Positions 1-11,932 of a stretch of DNA of 64,000 bases are shown here, in pieces; position 1 is the stretch's first letter; the number at the start of each line of letters is the position of its first letter. The notes beneath the pieces are model-generated. The model had not been told where the DNA came from, made no database searches, and was given only the letters and a program-made list of their open reading frames with translations. A program made the position numbers and the translations under genes. This stretch comes from Boswellia sacra (taxonomy: Eukaryota > Streptophyta > Magnoliopsida > Sapindales > Burseraceae): the NCBI GenBank assembly GCA_013180625.2, contig SNVD02015981.1:806001-870000 (forward strand), read 5' to 3'.

Positions 1-3000
1 TCCAGCACATGCTCGAGAACAGGTGCACCTTCACCTTCACCTTCACCTTCACTTCCTTGAGAATTTTCGATATCAGATTCATCTGACTCGTGTATTTCAG
101 TCAAGCTGGGTTCTCGAGTATCTTCCACACCACTTTCCTCATCAGACATTCCAGGCGGCATTTGATAGTGCGGCAGCTTCCCATCAAGAAAATCCTTCAG
201 AATTTGACGAGCCGCTCTAGTTTCATCAGGCAGCCCACTTGAGGCAACGTACCCACGAGAAGCACAATACGCCCTCAGAAGTTCTGCAGCCAAGGGAGGC
301 CGTGACTGTGGTTCATACGGCTTTGGTTTTGGCAAATTTATTCTATAAACATTCTCAATGACATGTCTTGGAACTCGGTTAGCCACAACCTGCACAGCTT
401 TTCTGTGCTCAGTCATCCGATCAATTGGTAGCACTCCTGAAGCAATCATATCATATCTTGAGCTTGAGAAGGATGGAAACACCAATCCAGGGCAGTCACA
501 TAACGTCAGCTTTTCAGAGATTATCAATGTTTGAAAATGCTTTGTTTTCCCTGGGGTAGAGGTCACACCTGTTCGCTTCTGGCCAACCAAAGCATTGATT
601 GTTGAGCTTTTCCCTACATTAGGATACCCCACAAATCCCACTACATTCTTAGGTGCTGCAATATTTCCTCCACTAGACTGAGCATCAGATGTTCCCGCAA
701 TACCAAGGCCAGATTCCCTCATTTTAACTATTTCTTCTGCCTCAGACTGTAGACGGCCCAAAAGCTCATCCCTCCCATATATTTTCGCATCAGGGTCATC
801 CTGTATTTGCTGGGAATCTTGAGTCCTCCATGGACCACTGAGTGTTTTACCATCTAGAGCTGCAGAGGCAGCTTTAGCAGACCAGAACACAAAAAGAATA
901 TCATGTTGCCTGAAGTACTTTGCCCATCTTTCCCTGCAGAGAAAGCCAAGTGAAACTTTAACAGGTTGCAATTAGGAGAATTGATTTGAGAGCCGGTAAG
1001 TGGGATACCAACCTGACAGAAAATGGTAAAAGATCTGCCTTGTTCACCAGAAGCAATGTCCTCTTATACTCATCAATCTCCTTTGCGTATGCCTGCATTA
1101 CAACAAAACAAAAGTTAAAGCATATTGCTGATATGGGAGTGACAAGTAAAAAGAAACATTTGATCACTTTGAGGAAGCAATCCTCCAACTATAAATAAAA
1201 CTAGAGATTTATTTTGTTTTCCAGTAGTAAAGTATGTCACAAAGCATCGACAAGATTATATGGAAGTTTCAACACACCAACAGAATTAAAATAGGAAAAG
1301 AATATGACGAATCTAAACCAAATAGAAAATATAAGATATAGCAAATACCCGTAAATCAAATGAGAGATTAAGGAACAAATTACTCCACAATTGAGTATGA
1401 AACAAGAAAGCATGACCCCGACCATGATAAATTAGGAAAATTGGATTCGTAATCTTTCAATAGGTCAACCTCGTTAAGCTTGTAAAAAATTTCATATGAC
1501 TTTCTTGTGGACATTGACCCTTTTTTATCTGAATTAGCATCCTCATTTACATTCTTTGATTTTTTTAGTAAAAAATAACTTTTTCTTTCACCATTGAACT
1601 GAATAGAAGGTTTTTTAAAAAAAAAAAAAAAAACCACATACAATTGGGACTAGAGTGAGAAACCAATTTGCAGCTAACACCATATAACATCCACGAAGGC
1701 GGTACATAAAAGTTGGATTTGAAAAAAAAACAACCCACATTACTAACAAATGATCACCACACACACTCTATAGTGAAACATTCACAATTGATCATGCAAC
1801 CTTCTGGTGACACTGTTTTACCCATTCACAATTAATTCCTCGAGTCAATAAAATTGTTTCTACCTCCAAAACTAATGAGAAAAAATGGGTTGCTGATCAG
1901 TTTCATCTTCAATCTTCAGTGTCTAGGGACACAAATATTATAGATGATGTTAAGGTATTCTATTACTCAACAAATTCTGCAATTTTTAAACCCAAGGGCT
2001 CGGTTTAGTGGCAAAAAAGCACTTGGTTTCAACTACGAGGTCAAGCATTCAAATCCCCTTGGAAGCTGGAAGCACCTACTTAAATACACACACATACACA
2101 ACACACCCGCACACATACAAAATTTCTTGGCTACCCAATTTGTAGATTCTAGAAGTAGCATCTGCTTTAAAATTTGGCAAACAAGGAAAAGGTCAAGGCA
2201 TTTCTCAGTTAAAAAAAAAAAAAGCATCTTTCCATTCACCTCAATGTGTCTTCCTCAGTCATGCTCTAATCATTAACCTTCAACGAGCAATGATTGTTGT
2301 GACTTCCAACACAGAATTAAATTTGTCTATGTTGACATAATGGTCGAAACTGTTCTACATGTGACATATCAATTCCCCTTCTGGCTTACTCATAACATAA
2401 CTAAGCAAAAACTCCCCAACTATACATTGTTATTCAATCTGCAAGGTATCCAAATTGGATTGGTATTCCTATATTATGGAGTTTTTAACAAACCCCATCA
2501 GTTCTGAATAATCTTATTATAGACAATTAGATAAAACTGCACGTAGAGCTTCTTTGTAAAGCCCCACCATGATACCCCATATTAATTTTCTCTGGCCATA
2601 ACAGTACCAGAAAAAAACTTACTTTTCACACAGGAAAAAAGAGGTTATAGGCTTTTTTGTGCTTCTATCACCAACAAAATTTTAAAAGGAATTGTTTGAC
2701 TAAGTAAAACCTAACCCATCCCCCCTGTTGAAACAAGAAAATTCAAGTCATGTAATTCAAAATTGGATCAAGTTTCTATTTTTGAATAGAGTCAAATTCT
2801 TCCATTTGGATCAGGTTGCCATATATTACACCGACAGATGATCCTCCTCCTACACTAGTCTGCAAGTGCATCTGTTTAAATCTAAGATCTGCGAGTATGA
2901 TGAAATTCTAAAAGGATAACCGTGGTACAAACTTATTTATTGAAGTTTGAATATTTTAAGTCATAGCCATAACATTTTAATCCAAAGGCCCCTCTGTTTT

Positions 3001-5545
3001 GCAAACTAAACCACATAGCCTTTGGTTGTCTCCTTCAAACACTTCATATCCTTTCCCATTCAATTACCAAAGGAGTATTTTAATTAGGCAACGGTATAAG
3101 TAGTGCTTTTATAGCAAATTTATGATACTTCCACACCGTATGAAAAAATTTTAATCATTTTTGAGTTGATAGGTCTACCAAAGAGAATAAAAACTAGACA
3201 GTTAGTTTATTTCTAATAATCTACGGTATGACATCAAAAAAGTTTATAGATAAGATGTAGGACAGCAACCTACTTCAGGGAAAGTTCATTGTGACATTCA
3301 AACTTTCTGAGAAAAGTCCAAGGTCCAGTTCTACTACATTAAAAATGTTGCTTAACCTCATTCACTCATTATTTTTCACCATAGACATGCAATGGTATAT
3401 GCAGTTAGAATTCATTACTTCAACTATTTACAGACAATATGATATGCATGGAAGTAATCACTTTGAAAAATGTAAATTTAATTATTCCCTATGCAGTAGC
3501 AGAATTTTTTTTTAAATAAAGAAAATTATTCAGCTCATGCCTAGAACAACCTTCCTAGCTTAACTTAGGAAACTCTTTCCCATTAATGAGACCCATACAG
3601 TTGTATTCACATCTGATAATCCACACTGCCAAAGTTTCAAAATGGATAAAAAAAGGGTAATATTTCTCAACCAATGATGACTTGCATGTTTCAGCTAACA
3701 TGCTTCATGAGATCTCACTAATTACAGTATTTAGTGGATTTCAAAAAATATAAAAACAAATGGAGTCCAACAGAATTCAAATTTCAAAGAAACACCTAAA
3801 GTTACTGCAGCTAAACAGTATATGTTAGATAAACAAAAGCATAAACTATGTTACCTCAAGGTCAGGGCAGCGGTAGAACAGTGGGTCTCGTGCATCAACA
3901 ACCATCACAAGCTGGAGAGAACACAATGCAGAATATTGGAATGGAATCAGATGACTTAAAACAAAAGATAGATGAGTTGAAAGGGGAACACATTATACAA
4001 AAAAGGAAACTCAAAGAATGCTTAAGATTAAATACAAATGCCTAACCAAAAACTACCCTTATAGCTATAAAAATACAAATGACATGATGCAGTCAGGACA
4101 ATATCTCATTAGCAAATTATATGTCCTACAACCTCACAGATGAAGAGAAAAAATAGTAGCTAATGAAGGTTAGTGGTTTTAAGTGAAGCATATATGGGAC
4201 TGTTTAGATGATAATACCCATAGACCCCGTGTGGTGATTCAGATTTCAGAACATGTTTCCCATGTGTTCTAGAATCCTGGCATGGCTACAATTTGTAGTA
4301 ATATATATGAGATGTAGATATATAAGATGCTGGTTGAAGGCATATGCATAAACCCAAAGTGGGATGTTAAGATCCATTTAATCATTCCTAGGCCTACCAA
4401 AACCTCTAGTCCTCAAACTCTCATTTCCATTAAGGCACCGTTTCAAAAGAACTATAATATTTAACAAAATTAAAAGTCAGCAGTTTTCTTTTAGATACTA
4501 AATATTAGAATTGCCAATTGCATGAATAAAAAAATTTCAATCATTACTTTTCCTCTAACCATAAACAGCCTCCCATATGTTCTTTTGGCCTGGTAGAACC
4601 TCCTATTACTATGAACAAGGTTGCTCTCAAGTTTTACATCCACTTATATATGCATATACAATATCCCTTTTTACCCAACGGAGGAGAGAAACCCGGTCTG
4701 ACATTATATTACCATATTTTGGTTATTTCATACATTCAACAGAAGAAAAATATAACATTTCAGCAAGTGAAAAGAACAACAAAAATGAGTTTCAACTAGC
4801 TAAACCAAGATGCCACCACCATTTATCATCATTAACGGACAATAGTTTTACCAAATCACTGCGCTCAAGCACACGCCATAGCTGCCTCCAGATATCCAGG
4901 TTCTTCTCAAACGGAGTAAGAACAAGCTTCTCATTCTCCTCCAGTCTGAAAGCAAATTCAATCCCATATAAACAGACGCAAAACATAATATAAGGAAACC
5001 AATGACAAGCCATTAGCAAATAAATTAACAATTTAATTAATGTAAAAGAAAAGCTGAAGTAACCTTGCAAGGCTTCGTCGCCAAACCAAGAACGCTTGAC
5101 GTTCATTACCATCAAGTTCTTCCACAGACATCGCCGCATTCCACGAAGGCCTACGTGGCACTCTCAAGCTGCCGGCATGTAACGCCTCCTCCTCCTTCCT
5201 TTCCTCCGCCGTCATCATCTCGCTTCTACCGCTAACAGAACCCGTATCTCTGTTCCATTCCGCATTATCAGACTACATACACGTCATTTCATTCACAAAA
5301 AAAAAAAAAAAAAAAAAGAGGAGAGAAACTGACAAATTGATGAGGTCGTCAGTGACGACAGGGTACGCTTCGGCCTCCTCGTTGTTTTGAATAACGGCGT
5401 CGATGTCGCTGACGTCAGTAACCGATTCAAGAACCTTCTTGTGCTGTGCGCGGTATAACTTTCCTTTGTCTTTGGATTGTTGAATCATTTGGTTGTGGTG
5501 CTTCACTAGGGCTCTTCCTAGCCCTGTCTTCTCGTTCTTCCCCAT
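1..5545 (-). CDS. LSG1: LSG1-type large-subunit GTPase, 3' end off the window
   Basis: Cytoplasmic circularly permuted GTPase that acts late in 60S ribosomal subunit maturation (release of the export adaptor NMD3, by family knowledge). Exons read on the minus strand: 5545-5334, 5249-5064, 4945-4852, 3911-3855, 1092-1013 and 933 to beyond base 1, giving about 520 residues so far; plant homologues are near 590, so about 70 C-terminal residues are missing. The G motifs appear in permuted order: NKAD near residue 200, a SAK-like motif near 228, GYPNVGKS near 312-319, then TPGKTKH and DCPG. The N-terminal MGKNEKTGLGR and the block SLRVPRRP are typical of the plant LSG1 proteins. Intron 4 is 2.8 kb. 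The exon 1/2 junction is placed at 5334/5249 because it keeps the frame and family similarity; another acceptor near 5275 is less likely. Near the visible end the gene encodes a Glu-Gly repeat. Confidence 0.93.
28..56 (-). repeat. Coding hexanucleotide repeat (Glu-Gly)
   Basis: Four to five copies of a GAAGGT hexamer (CACCTT on the plus strand) lie inside the last visible LSG1 exon and encode alternating Glu-Gly in the acidic C-terminal tail. Length is likely polymorphic because it is a short perfect tandem repeat. Confidence 0.75.
2005..2140 (+). mobile_element. SINE-like unit in LSG1 intron
   Basis: The stretch has an A-box-like start (TAGTGGCAAAAAAG), a B-box-like GCATTCAAATCCCC about 40 bases later, and a simple-sequence tail of CA and ATA units. 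This is the layout of a tRNA-derived SINE. No clear target-site duplication was found, so the limits are approximate. Confidence 0.35.
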
Positions 5546-5583
5546 CCTCCCCTTCCAAACTCTCTCTCAATCAAACCAGACCA

Positions 5584-5592
5584 AAACCCTAA
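5584..5592 (-). promoter_or_regulatory. Telo-box upstream of the LSG1 gene
   Basis: The plus strand reads AAACCCTAA, about 40 bases upstream of the LSG1 start codon at 5545. Telo-boxes are enriched in promoters and leaders of plant ribosome-biogenesis and translation genes, so the site fits the gene's role. Function here is inferred from position and match only. Confidence 0.6.
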
Positions 5593-5732
5593 TTCCAATT
5601 AAAATAAATGATAATGATCGCAACAAATTGTTACCAAATATCTATATAACTAACTCTGGCGGTGGAGAGTTCAAGTATTTGTTGGTTATGTCTTCGTTCC
5701 TTGTAGGGGAAAATTAACTAATTTCGTTTGGC

Positions 5733-5770
<38 letters not shown>

Positions 5771-5775
5771 TTTAA
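5733..5775. repeat. Poly(A) followed by (TA)n microsatellite
   Basis: A run of about 15 A is followed by roughly 12 TA units. Simple repeat between the LSG1 promoter and the U1 genes. Confidence 0.85.
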
Positions 5776-6274
5776 ACGAAATAATATTTTCTTCTTCACA
5801 AAATTCTTTTTTCCAAAATTTACATATTCTAATCTAATTTTTACTTAAATATCAAACTTCAATGTTCCTTAAATATAAACGTAACATTAACATTTCGGAG
5901 GAGTTCTACGTTATTAATGTAAGACCCCCGGACATATAAATATCTTGTAGATCATTCCCATATAAACAGGTTTCCGAGAGTGTGAATCCTACAAGTTTTA
6001 CCTATGACAATTTTAGAACTCTTCTGTAAGTTTTACCTATACGAATTTTATTTTTAATTACACCAGAAACAATTTTCCTGAATTCGTAAGTTTATGTTGT
6101 CCATTAACCGTACAATAGACTTTTACTTGCATAATTAAATACAAATTTTTACATAACAAAGGCCGCGATAAATTACCTAACGAGTCCGTAAATCGAATTT
6201 AAAGTCAAAAGTAAACAAGGAGACTTACAGAAGATTAAACAAAAATAGAACAAATCTTAAGGTAAGAATTGGGT
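5776..6274. other. Intergenic spacer left of the U1 pair
   Basis: A+T-rich DNA without a convincing reading frame. A short phrase around AAGTTTTACCTAT occurs twice (near 5992 and 6028). The bases just left of 6275 are the 3' flank of the first U1 gene; a match to the plant snRNA 3' box is weak here. Confidence 0.5.
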
Positions 6275-6434
6275 AGGGGCCGCGCGAACGCAGGCCCCCG
6301 CTGCCACAAATTATGACGTAGGCTCTCCCAACTTGGGGAGACCTTAGGGCAGCACCCCTCCGATGTGCACTGGAGGTCACTGTCCTAGGCCATGGGCCTT
6401 CCTGATCACCCATTGACCCCGTCCAGGTAAGTGA
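6275..6434 (-). ncRNA. U1: U1 spliceosomal snRNA, divergent copy
   Basis: Read on the minus strand this 160-base unit is a plant U1 snRNA. It has the 5' splice-site-pairing ACUUACCUG, the loop I region, the Sm site AUAAUUUGUGG and the terminal stem around GCGUUCGCGCGGCCCCU. It aligns end to end with the second copy at 7141-7300. It differs from that copy at positions that matter: the first two bases are UC instead of AU, loop I reads AUCAGGA instead of AUCAAGA, and the loop II U1A-binding heptamer is AGUGCAC instead of AUUGCAC. The 5' splice-site complement and Sm site are intact. It may be a variant U1 or a decaying copy; its promoter elements are still recognisable. Confidence 0.9.
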
Positions 6435-6457
6435 ATTCTACGTTGCCTCGTCTCCCT

Positions 6458-6509
6458 TATTTGTATCATCTCTTCTCAATCCCTTCTTCGTTTGTATCCG
6501 GTGTGGGAT
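6458..6509 (-). promoter_or_regulatory. snRNA promoter: USE plus TATA (U1, divergent copy)
   Basis: On the minus strand ATCCCACACCG (6499-6509) matches the plant upstream sequence element RTCCCACATCG at 10 of 11 bases. A weak TATA (ATACAAATA) sits at 6458-6466, separated by about 32 bases and about 24 bases from the RNA start. A USE-TATA gap near 33 bases is the Pol II type in plants; Pol III genes have about 24. Confidence 0.75.
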
Positions 6510-7140
6510 CCTGACCAAATCCTGTGAATCATCATAATAATACACTTTTGAACGTGAACCTCTTGAATCGTCTAAAGCTAATGTGGAAGAGTCTCTGTGT
6601 TGCTGTGCTCAAATAACAGCTTTCATCATTTTCAAGTTGAAATTAAAATCCCACTTAAACATCAAACACTAGACAAACAAGAGTTAGAAATTCATCAGAA
6701 GAAAAGGAAAGAAAAATCATAATTTCTAAGAAACATTACCACACACAAAGAATGAAAAAATCCATCTTTGTACTTTACTATGTTCAATTAATAGTGTTTA
6801 TTTAATTATAATATTTAGAGTACATGTTGATTCATAATAAAAAAATAATAATAATATTTTTGTTATGTTATTGAAACAAGTTTTAGAGTAGCAATTATAT
6901 TCGAGTCTCGACTTTACTGGAAGAACGTGCTTGGTTGTGAAAGATAATAAAATAGATCTCGTTGGCTGCACGCGCGACGTTACAAATTATTGGCTTAAAT
7001 TCGCCTAATCGAAACCGAGCAAATTAATGTACTGCTCTTCTATAATTACCGTAAGAGTCAAAAACCACAAATCAGCTAAAGGTAAATCAGCGGAATAACT
7101 GCTTCTAAAAAATCTAAGCACAACTTAACTCGATTTGGAT
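6510..7140. other. Spacer between the two U1 genes
   Basis: No gene supported. A+T-rich, with the 3' flank of the second U1 gene at its right end, where the minus strand reads CAAATCGAGTTAAG. That is close to the plant snRNA 3' processing box CA(N)3-10AGTNNAA, differing at one base. Confidence 0.45.
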
Positions 7141-7300
7141 AGGGGCCGCGCGAACGCAGGCCCCCACTGCCACAAATTATGACGTAGGCTCTCCCAACTT
7201 GGGGAGACCTTAGGGGGGCACCCCTCCGACGTGCAATGGAGGTCACCACCCTAGGCCATGGGCCTTCTTGATCACCCATTGACCCCGTCCAGGTAAGTAT
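7141..7300 (-). ncRNA. U1: U1 spliceosomal snRNA, canonical copy
   Basis: A 160-base U1 snRNA on the minus strand, starting AUACUUACCUGG (complementary to the 5' splice-site consensus) and ending GCGCGGCCCCU. The loop I sequence GAUCAAGAAGG (U1-70K site), the loop II heptamer AUUGCAC (U1A site) and the Sm site AAUUUGUGG are all present. The base-paired stems around the loops look intact by eye. It recognises 5' splice sites in the spliceosome. It lies 706 bases from its tandem relative at 6275-6434, in the same orientation. Upstream USE, TATA and spacing indicate Pol II transcription. Confidence 0.95.
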
Positions 7301-7323
7301 GATTTCAATGTGCTTTGGATCTT

Positions 7324-7376
7324 CTATTTATACCTCGCTTTTCCTTCTCTTCTCTTGTAATTAACTGATGTGGGAC
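7324..7376 (-). promoter_or_regulatory. snRNA promoter: USE plus TATA (U1, canonical copy)
   Basis: On the minus strand GTCCCACATCA (7366-7376) matches RTCCCACATCG at 10 of 11 bases, and TATAAATAG lies at 7324-7332. The gap is 33 bases and the TATA ends 24 bases before the RNA start at 7300, the Pol II arrangement for plant U1, U2, U4 and U5 genes. Confidence 0.85.
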
Positions 7377-8889
7377 TCCCTCAAACAAACATTACCTCTT
7401 CAGCTCCTCCGCTTGTAACGCTCACCCTTTTAATCGATTATATGTTTTTGTTCTCTCCACTACGCTATAACTATAACCCGTGGAATCCGATTTTAACGAG
7501 TATCATAAAATATATTTTTTTAATCGATTATAGAGTAACTAAGATTTACAGGTTAATGAACTAGCTAAGCTATCATTGTGTAACAATTTTTTTCACTGTT
7601 GATGTCAAATCTTAGCTCACCAATTGGCCAAATATACTTTTATATCCAGAAGACTTGTCTATTAACGATGCTTTTTCATACCATCACATAATTCATTCGG
7701 TAATTAAACCATTTTAAGATTAAAAAAAAAAAAGTAAAATATAGATTTAAGACATATACAACATTACTATATTTTTTTCTGGTGTTATTATTTGAAATAA
7801 AAAGTAATATAACATTATAAATTTAACAGCTATTTACATTTTTAGCTTAAGAACTGTAAAAAAAAAATGTAATTTTTTCCCTCAAAATTTAGGTTAAAAA
7901 CGTTATTCCTAACATAAAATCTTAAATTCATTAATTTTTTTTAAACAAATATAATAGCAACTCCCTACAAATGTGTTCATTTTGTGGAAAATTATAAAAT
8001 GCTCAGTCAACAATGTTATGAATCCATCAGTAGCCCTTTGATTTAAGATAATGAATCGTCATTTAAAAAATAAATATTTAGAAAAAAAATATGGAGATTT
8101 GTCTCACAAACTGTAAACTAAAGATGCAACTATGGGCCTGCCTGCTGGTGTCAAAAAAAAAAAATTAAAGCTATGACTCTCATAAGTTTCCTTTTTATTT
8201 TAGATTCGTCTCATTAGAATGTGATAGGATATTTGAATACGTATAATATGTTCAATAATTTTATAATAGAGTTGCTTGATTTGAGCCTCATATTTTATCT
8301 CATTAAACCGTACATTTAATTTGAGATAAATATAATTGTAATCATCTAATTTTTTTTTTTACTATTTATCGAAAGAAAAAAAATTGTAGGAGGCAAATTC
8401 CCTTTATGGACTCGTACGAGCTCGACAAAATGCTAAATCAATTGCTTTCTATGCCGCAGACGAGAATGAAATTCAAGTTCAAAAGTGCTTTGTAAAATTT
8501 ACTTGGGTGGATACTTTTGGCTTCTGTTATTCTGATTCTTCGGTATTAAATCAAATGTTCGTGTTAACAGTGCCATTGTATTAGATCAGTCAGCGATGGT
8601 TAGGCTTAGCATCTTTCTGAAGCTTTGCATTATAAAGTATAGAGATTTAGGTTTGAGGTGAGAGATTTTAGGGTTGAGTTAAATTGGAAAAAAGAGATTC
8701 AATTACTAATCACCTCTATTTATTGTTTTTTTAATTACAAGTTAACCTCCATTATTATTTGGAATAGGGTTTAATATGATAAAAGTTGGAGATTAAGTAG
8801 AACAACTCTTTATCATAAACATCTTAATATGGAGTATGTTTGGATTTAAGTTTGGCTCCGTCTAGTCTATATATAAATATATGAAAAAA

Positions 8890-9070
8890 GGGTAATGCTA
8901 GTCTTACAAATTTTTTGTACCAACTCTTATATACAAATTGATGTGACATAAAATTATTTGAGTAATAAATATTCAAAATATACTCATTTAATAAATGATG
9001 ATTACGTGTGAATAAATGAGTAATGTCACATCAATTTGTATACATAGTTGACAAGAGTAGCACTATTTAT
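8890..9070. mobile_element. Palindromic MITE
   Basis: The left end (AATGCTAGTCTTACAAA) and the reverse complement of the right end (TAGTGCTACTCTTGTCAAC) are alike, and an inner 17-base arm ACAAATTGATGTGACAT (from 8934) recurs inverted at about 9026. The unit is about 180 bases, non-coding and can fold into one long hairpin, as expected of a foldback MITE. The superfamily is not clear. Confidence 0.6.
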
Positions 9071-9717
9071 GGAAATTAAAAAACTATTATCATGGATCTT
9101 AAACTTTTGTTGCAGGCACATACAATCCAATTGCAATTAGAGTATCCATCTTAGGTCCATAGAGTGTATGCGTTGAATTGTCATCTTAGCCTAAAGAGTT
9201 GTTCTATTTATTTTACCTTCTAACCATTAAACCTCTTTTTTTCATCATTTAACGGTTTTATCATTTTTAATTCATACCATTTACTCCATTATTATTATTA
9301 TTTCAGATTCTTAGATTCTTGGTGTTCTCTGGTGTTTTATTCATCCTCTTCTATATTTTTCTTACCCAAATGTATCTATTGCGACACTTGACGTGGAATT
9401 ATTACAAAAGAAACAATAATCTAAGAAAGAAAAGAGGGGAAAATGGTGAAAGAAGAATTTAGAGGGAAGTATATAATTCAACATGCAAAATTAATAATCA
9501 AGTCCGAAAAATACAAACTACAGTCAAATAGACTAAGAATGAAATATTATTTTTAAGATATTATTTATTTATCGATAAATAAATTATTTAGTAGTGGTAA
9601 ATAAATATTTATTAATTTAAGTAATGATTTATGTTATATCCTAGTGAAAAATTGGAAACCGATACAATGATAAAATCCCTTATTGATGGAGAGATAATTT
9701 AAGACGTTATGTTTCAT

Positions 9718-9880
9718 CGATTGTTTTCGTAAAAGAGGTTGTTCAAGTGATAATATCGACTTTCGTCCCTACTCGACAGGTGAGTCTTGCATTCAAGCTC
9801 TCTTCTGCCTTTGCATCCGAGGCCATTACTATAACATGAAACATTCGTGTGTGGGTGTGAGTGTGTGTAAAATAAAGTGG
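9718..9880 (+). mobile_element. SINE-like unit
   Basis: A-box-like TTGTTCAAGTGATAA is followed about 45 bases later by B-box-like TTGCATTCAAGCTC. The unit ends in a GT-rich simple tail and then A-rich sequence. The layout resembles the unit in the LSG1 intron. Limits are approximate. Confidence 0.35.
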
Positions 9881-10856
9881 AGGAGATGCTTCGATCTTGG
9901 CTAGTATGTTAAGCAAAGTAGTGTTAATTATATATTAATTTATTCTTGACCTTTGTGGTTATATTATTATGATAACGGCCCGATAATCTGTTTAAGAACT
10001 TCATAAACATAAAATCTCTTGCAATTTGTACAACGATTATGGAGCTTTTATTGAACAAAGTGACGCAAAATTTTAGGATTACTTTATAAAAAGTATTTCA
10101 AATACACAAACCCACGTGGGCTTGAAATAACTTTAAGACTTCTTTTTTGGATTGGACTTATAGATTTACTTTAATTAATTTGAAATTTGATTTAAATTTT
10201 AAATTAATTACGTTACAATTAATTAGTCGCGCAAGCAATTTATTGGCAGCAAGTCATGATTGCGAAGACTAAGTTATGATTCTGTGAATCAAACTGCCAT
10301 GTACTGGATTGCATCGGGAGATTTCTTTTAAAGGGGCAGAATTTATTTTTTAGGCCACTCATAATTCACACCTTGGCTTTGTTCTACACCTTTCATGCAT
10401 TGTTCATCAGGCGATACTATTCAGCGAAGCTATTTATTTAGCTGCCACTACTCCAACATACTGTAGCAGAAAGACTGTAGCACATCATTGTAACGAGGTT
10501 ACTGTAGTATAACACTGTTCAGGATTGCTGTAGTAGATTCTGTTTTGCAGCAATTCTTAACCATTTCAAGATTTTAGATTTTTTAATTTACAGCTTGGTT
10601 ATTCATATTATTATTATTATTTTTCTAAAAATGAGTTCAATTAGATAAAGTATAAGCAAGATATAATAGCTTAACTGATGGCTTAATCCTAAAAACCGAT
10701 TAATTTTTCCATTAAATTTAATTAATTCCATTGGATTTAAAGAAAAAAGGCAAGAAAGTGGAATTAAATACAATCAAATCAAATTAAAAAAACTAAAACA
10801 TGTTATTTAGAAACTTTATAGTTAACTGTATTCATGTTCTCGCAAGAAACGTATAG

Positions 10857-11028
10857 TGTCTTTTTTTATGGATTCAGTATTTTTGTTTTCAATTGAATTT
10901 ATAAATATATGGTTGATTTTGAATTATTTTGAATTTTAAAAAGGATATGTGGTTGAGATTGAGTGTAAATTGCATTGGAAAATGTGTAACACAGAAAACA
11001 CATAATTTAGATTCATAAAAGAACAGAA
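10857..11028 (+). mobile_element. MITE family A, copy 1
   Basis: About 172 bases with terminal inverted repeats of the form GTGTTCTTTTATGAATTC (left here GTGTCTTTTTTTATGGATTC, right ATTCATAAAAGAACAGAAC). Related copies lie at 29812-29982 and, inverted, near 40385-40550, sharing the interior words AATTGAATTTA and GTGTAACACAGAAAACA. Confidence 0.65.
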
Positions 11029-11856
11029 CCATAAATACTGTATCTATAATAATTAATAAAATTGGGAAACACTAAAAAATTAATTAAGGAGGGCAATTGT
11101 AGACGCAAAGACATGAATAATCAGTCGTGGCAGGATTTGGAATACGTTGTCCATCATTCGAATTGTGTTTCTAGAAACACTGTTTCCTGCATTCATTGAG
11201 TACGCATCCGGTTTTGCTGAAAAACTCTTGACATCTACCTTGCGCTTCAGCTTCAGGCAACATCAATGCTGGTGCAAAACATAAAAAAGAAAACGATATA
11301 TAATAATGTTCATACAAATTTAAAATGCAAAATAACTTATAATGAGAGGAATGGCTTGTTGCTTTCTTGCTTGCTTAGTTGGTTAGAATTCCGCCGCATA
11401 TAGTTTTTGAAATTTCAAAACGCAATTCGTTATTTTGAAAACTAGGATAAGAACATCACAAATTTTCAACTTAGCCATCGTTTAAACTGACATGAAATAA
11501 CAAGGAAAAGGAGAAGGAAATTGCTGTGGAAAAACTTTGCTATCTCTAACAAAAATCTCAAAAATTAAATTATTTCTCAATTATGTATTTGCACAAGAAC
11601 AAGATGGAGTGAAGCATTCCATCTTATTTATTTATAGGGAATTAAAATTATTGTAAATGTAAAGCAATTAATCTATAAAATAAATAATACACTTAAAATT
11701 TAGATATATAATTTAATTTGGGAAGAGTATGGCTCAATATATGTATAAAGTAATAATATATTCTATTATTAATTATAATATACTAAAAAGATCACATAAC
11801 TCTAGAAAGAGAATCATTACTAAAAAATTTAAATACCAAATTGCCTATACTTGGTT

Positions 11857-11859
<3 letters not shown>

Positions 11860-11930
<71 letters not shown>
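11860..11930. repeat. Compound microsatellite (AT)n(AG)n
   Basis: About 20 AT units run directly into about 16 AG units. The reading frame crossing it is an artefact of the repeat. Confidence 0.95.

Positions 11931-11932
<2 letters not shown>

Noticed and set aside
4577..4993. Plus-strand open frame of 138 codons
   Set aside because: Antisense to LSG1 exon 3 and its introns; no recognisable motif.
6225..7279. Two similar short minus-strand open frames starting [10 protein letters not shown]
   Set aside because: They are translations of the two U1 snRNA genes; their similarity reflects the RNA duplication and not a protein family.
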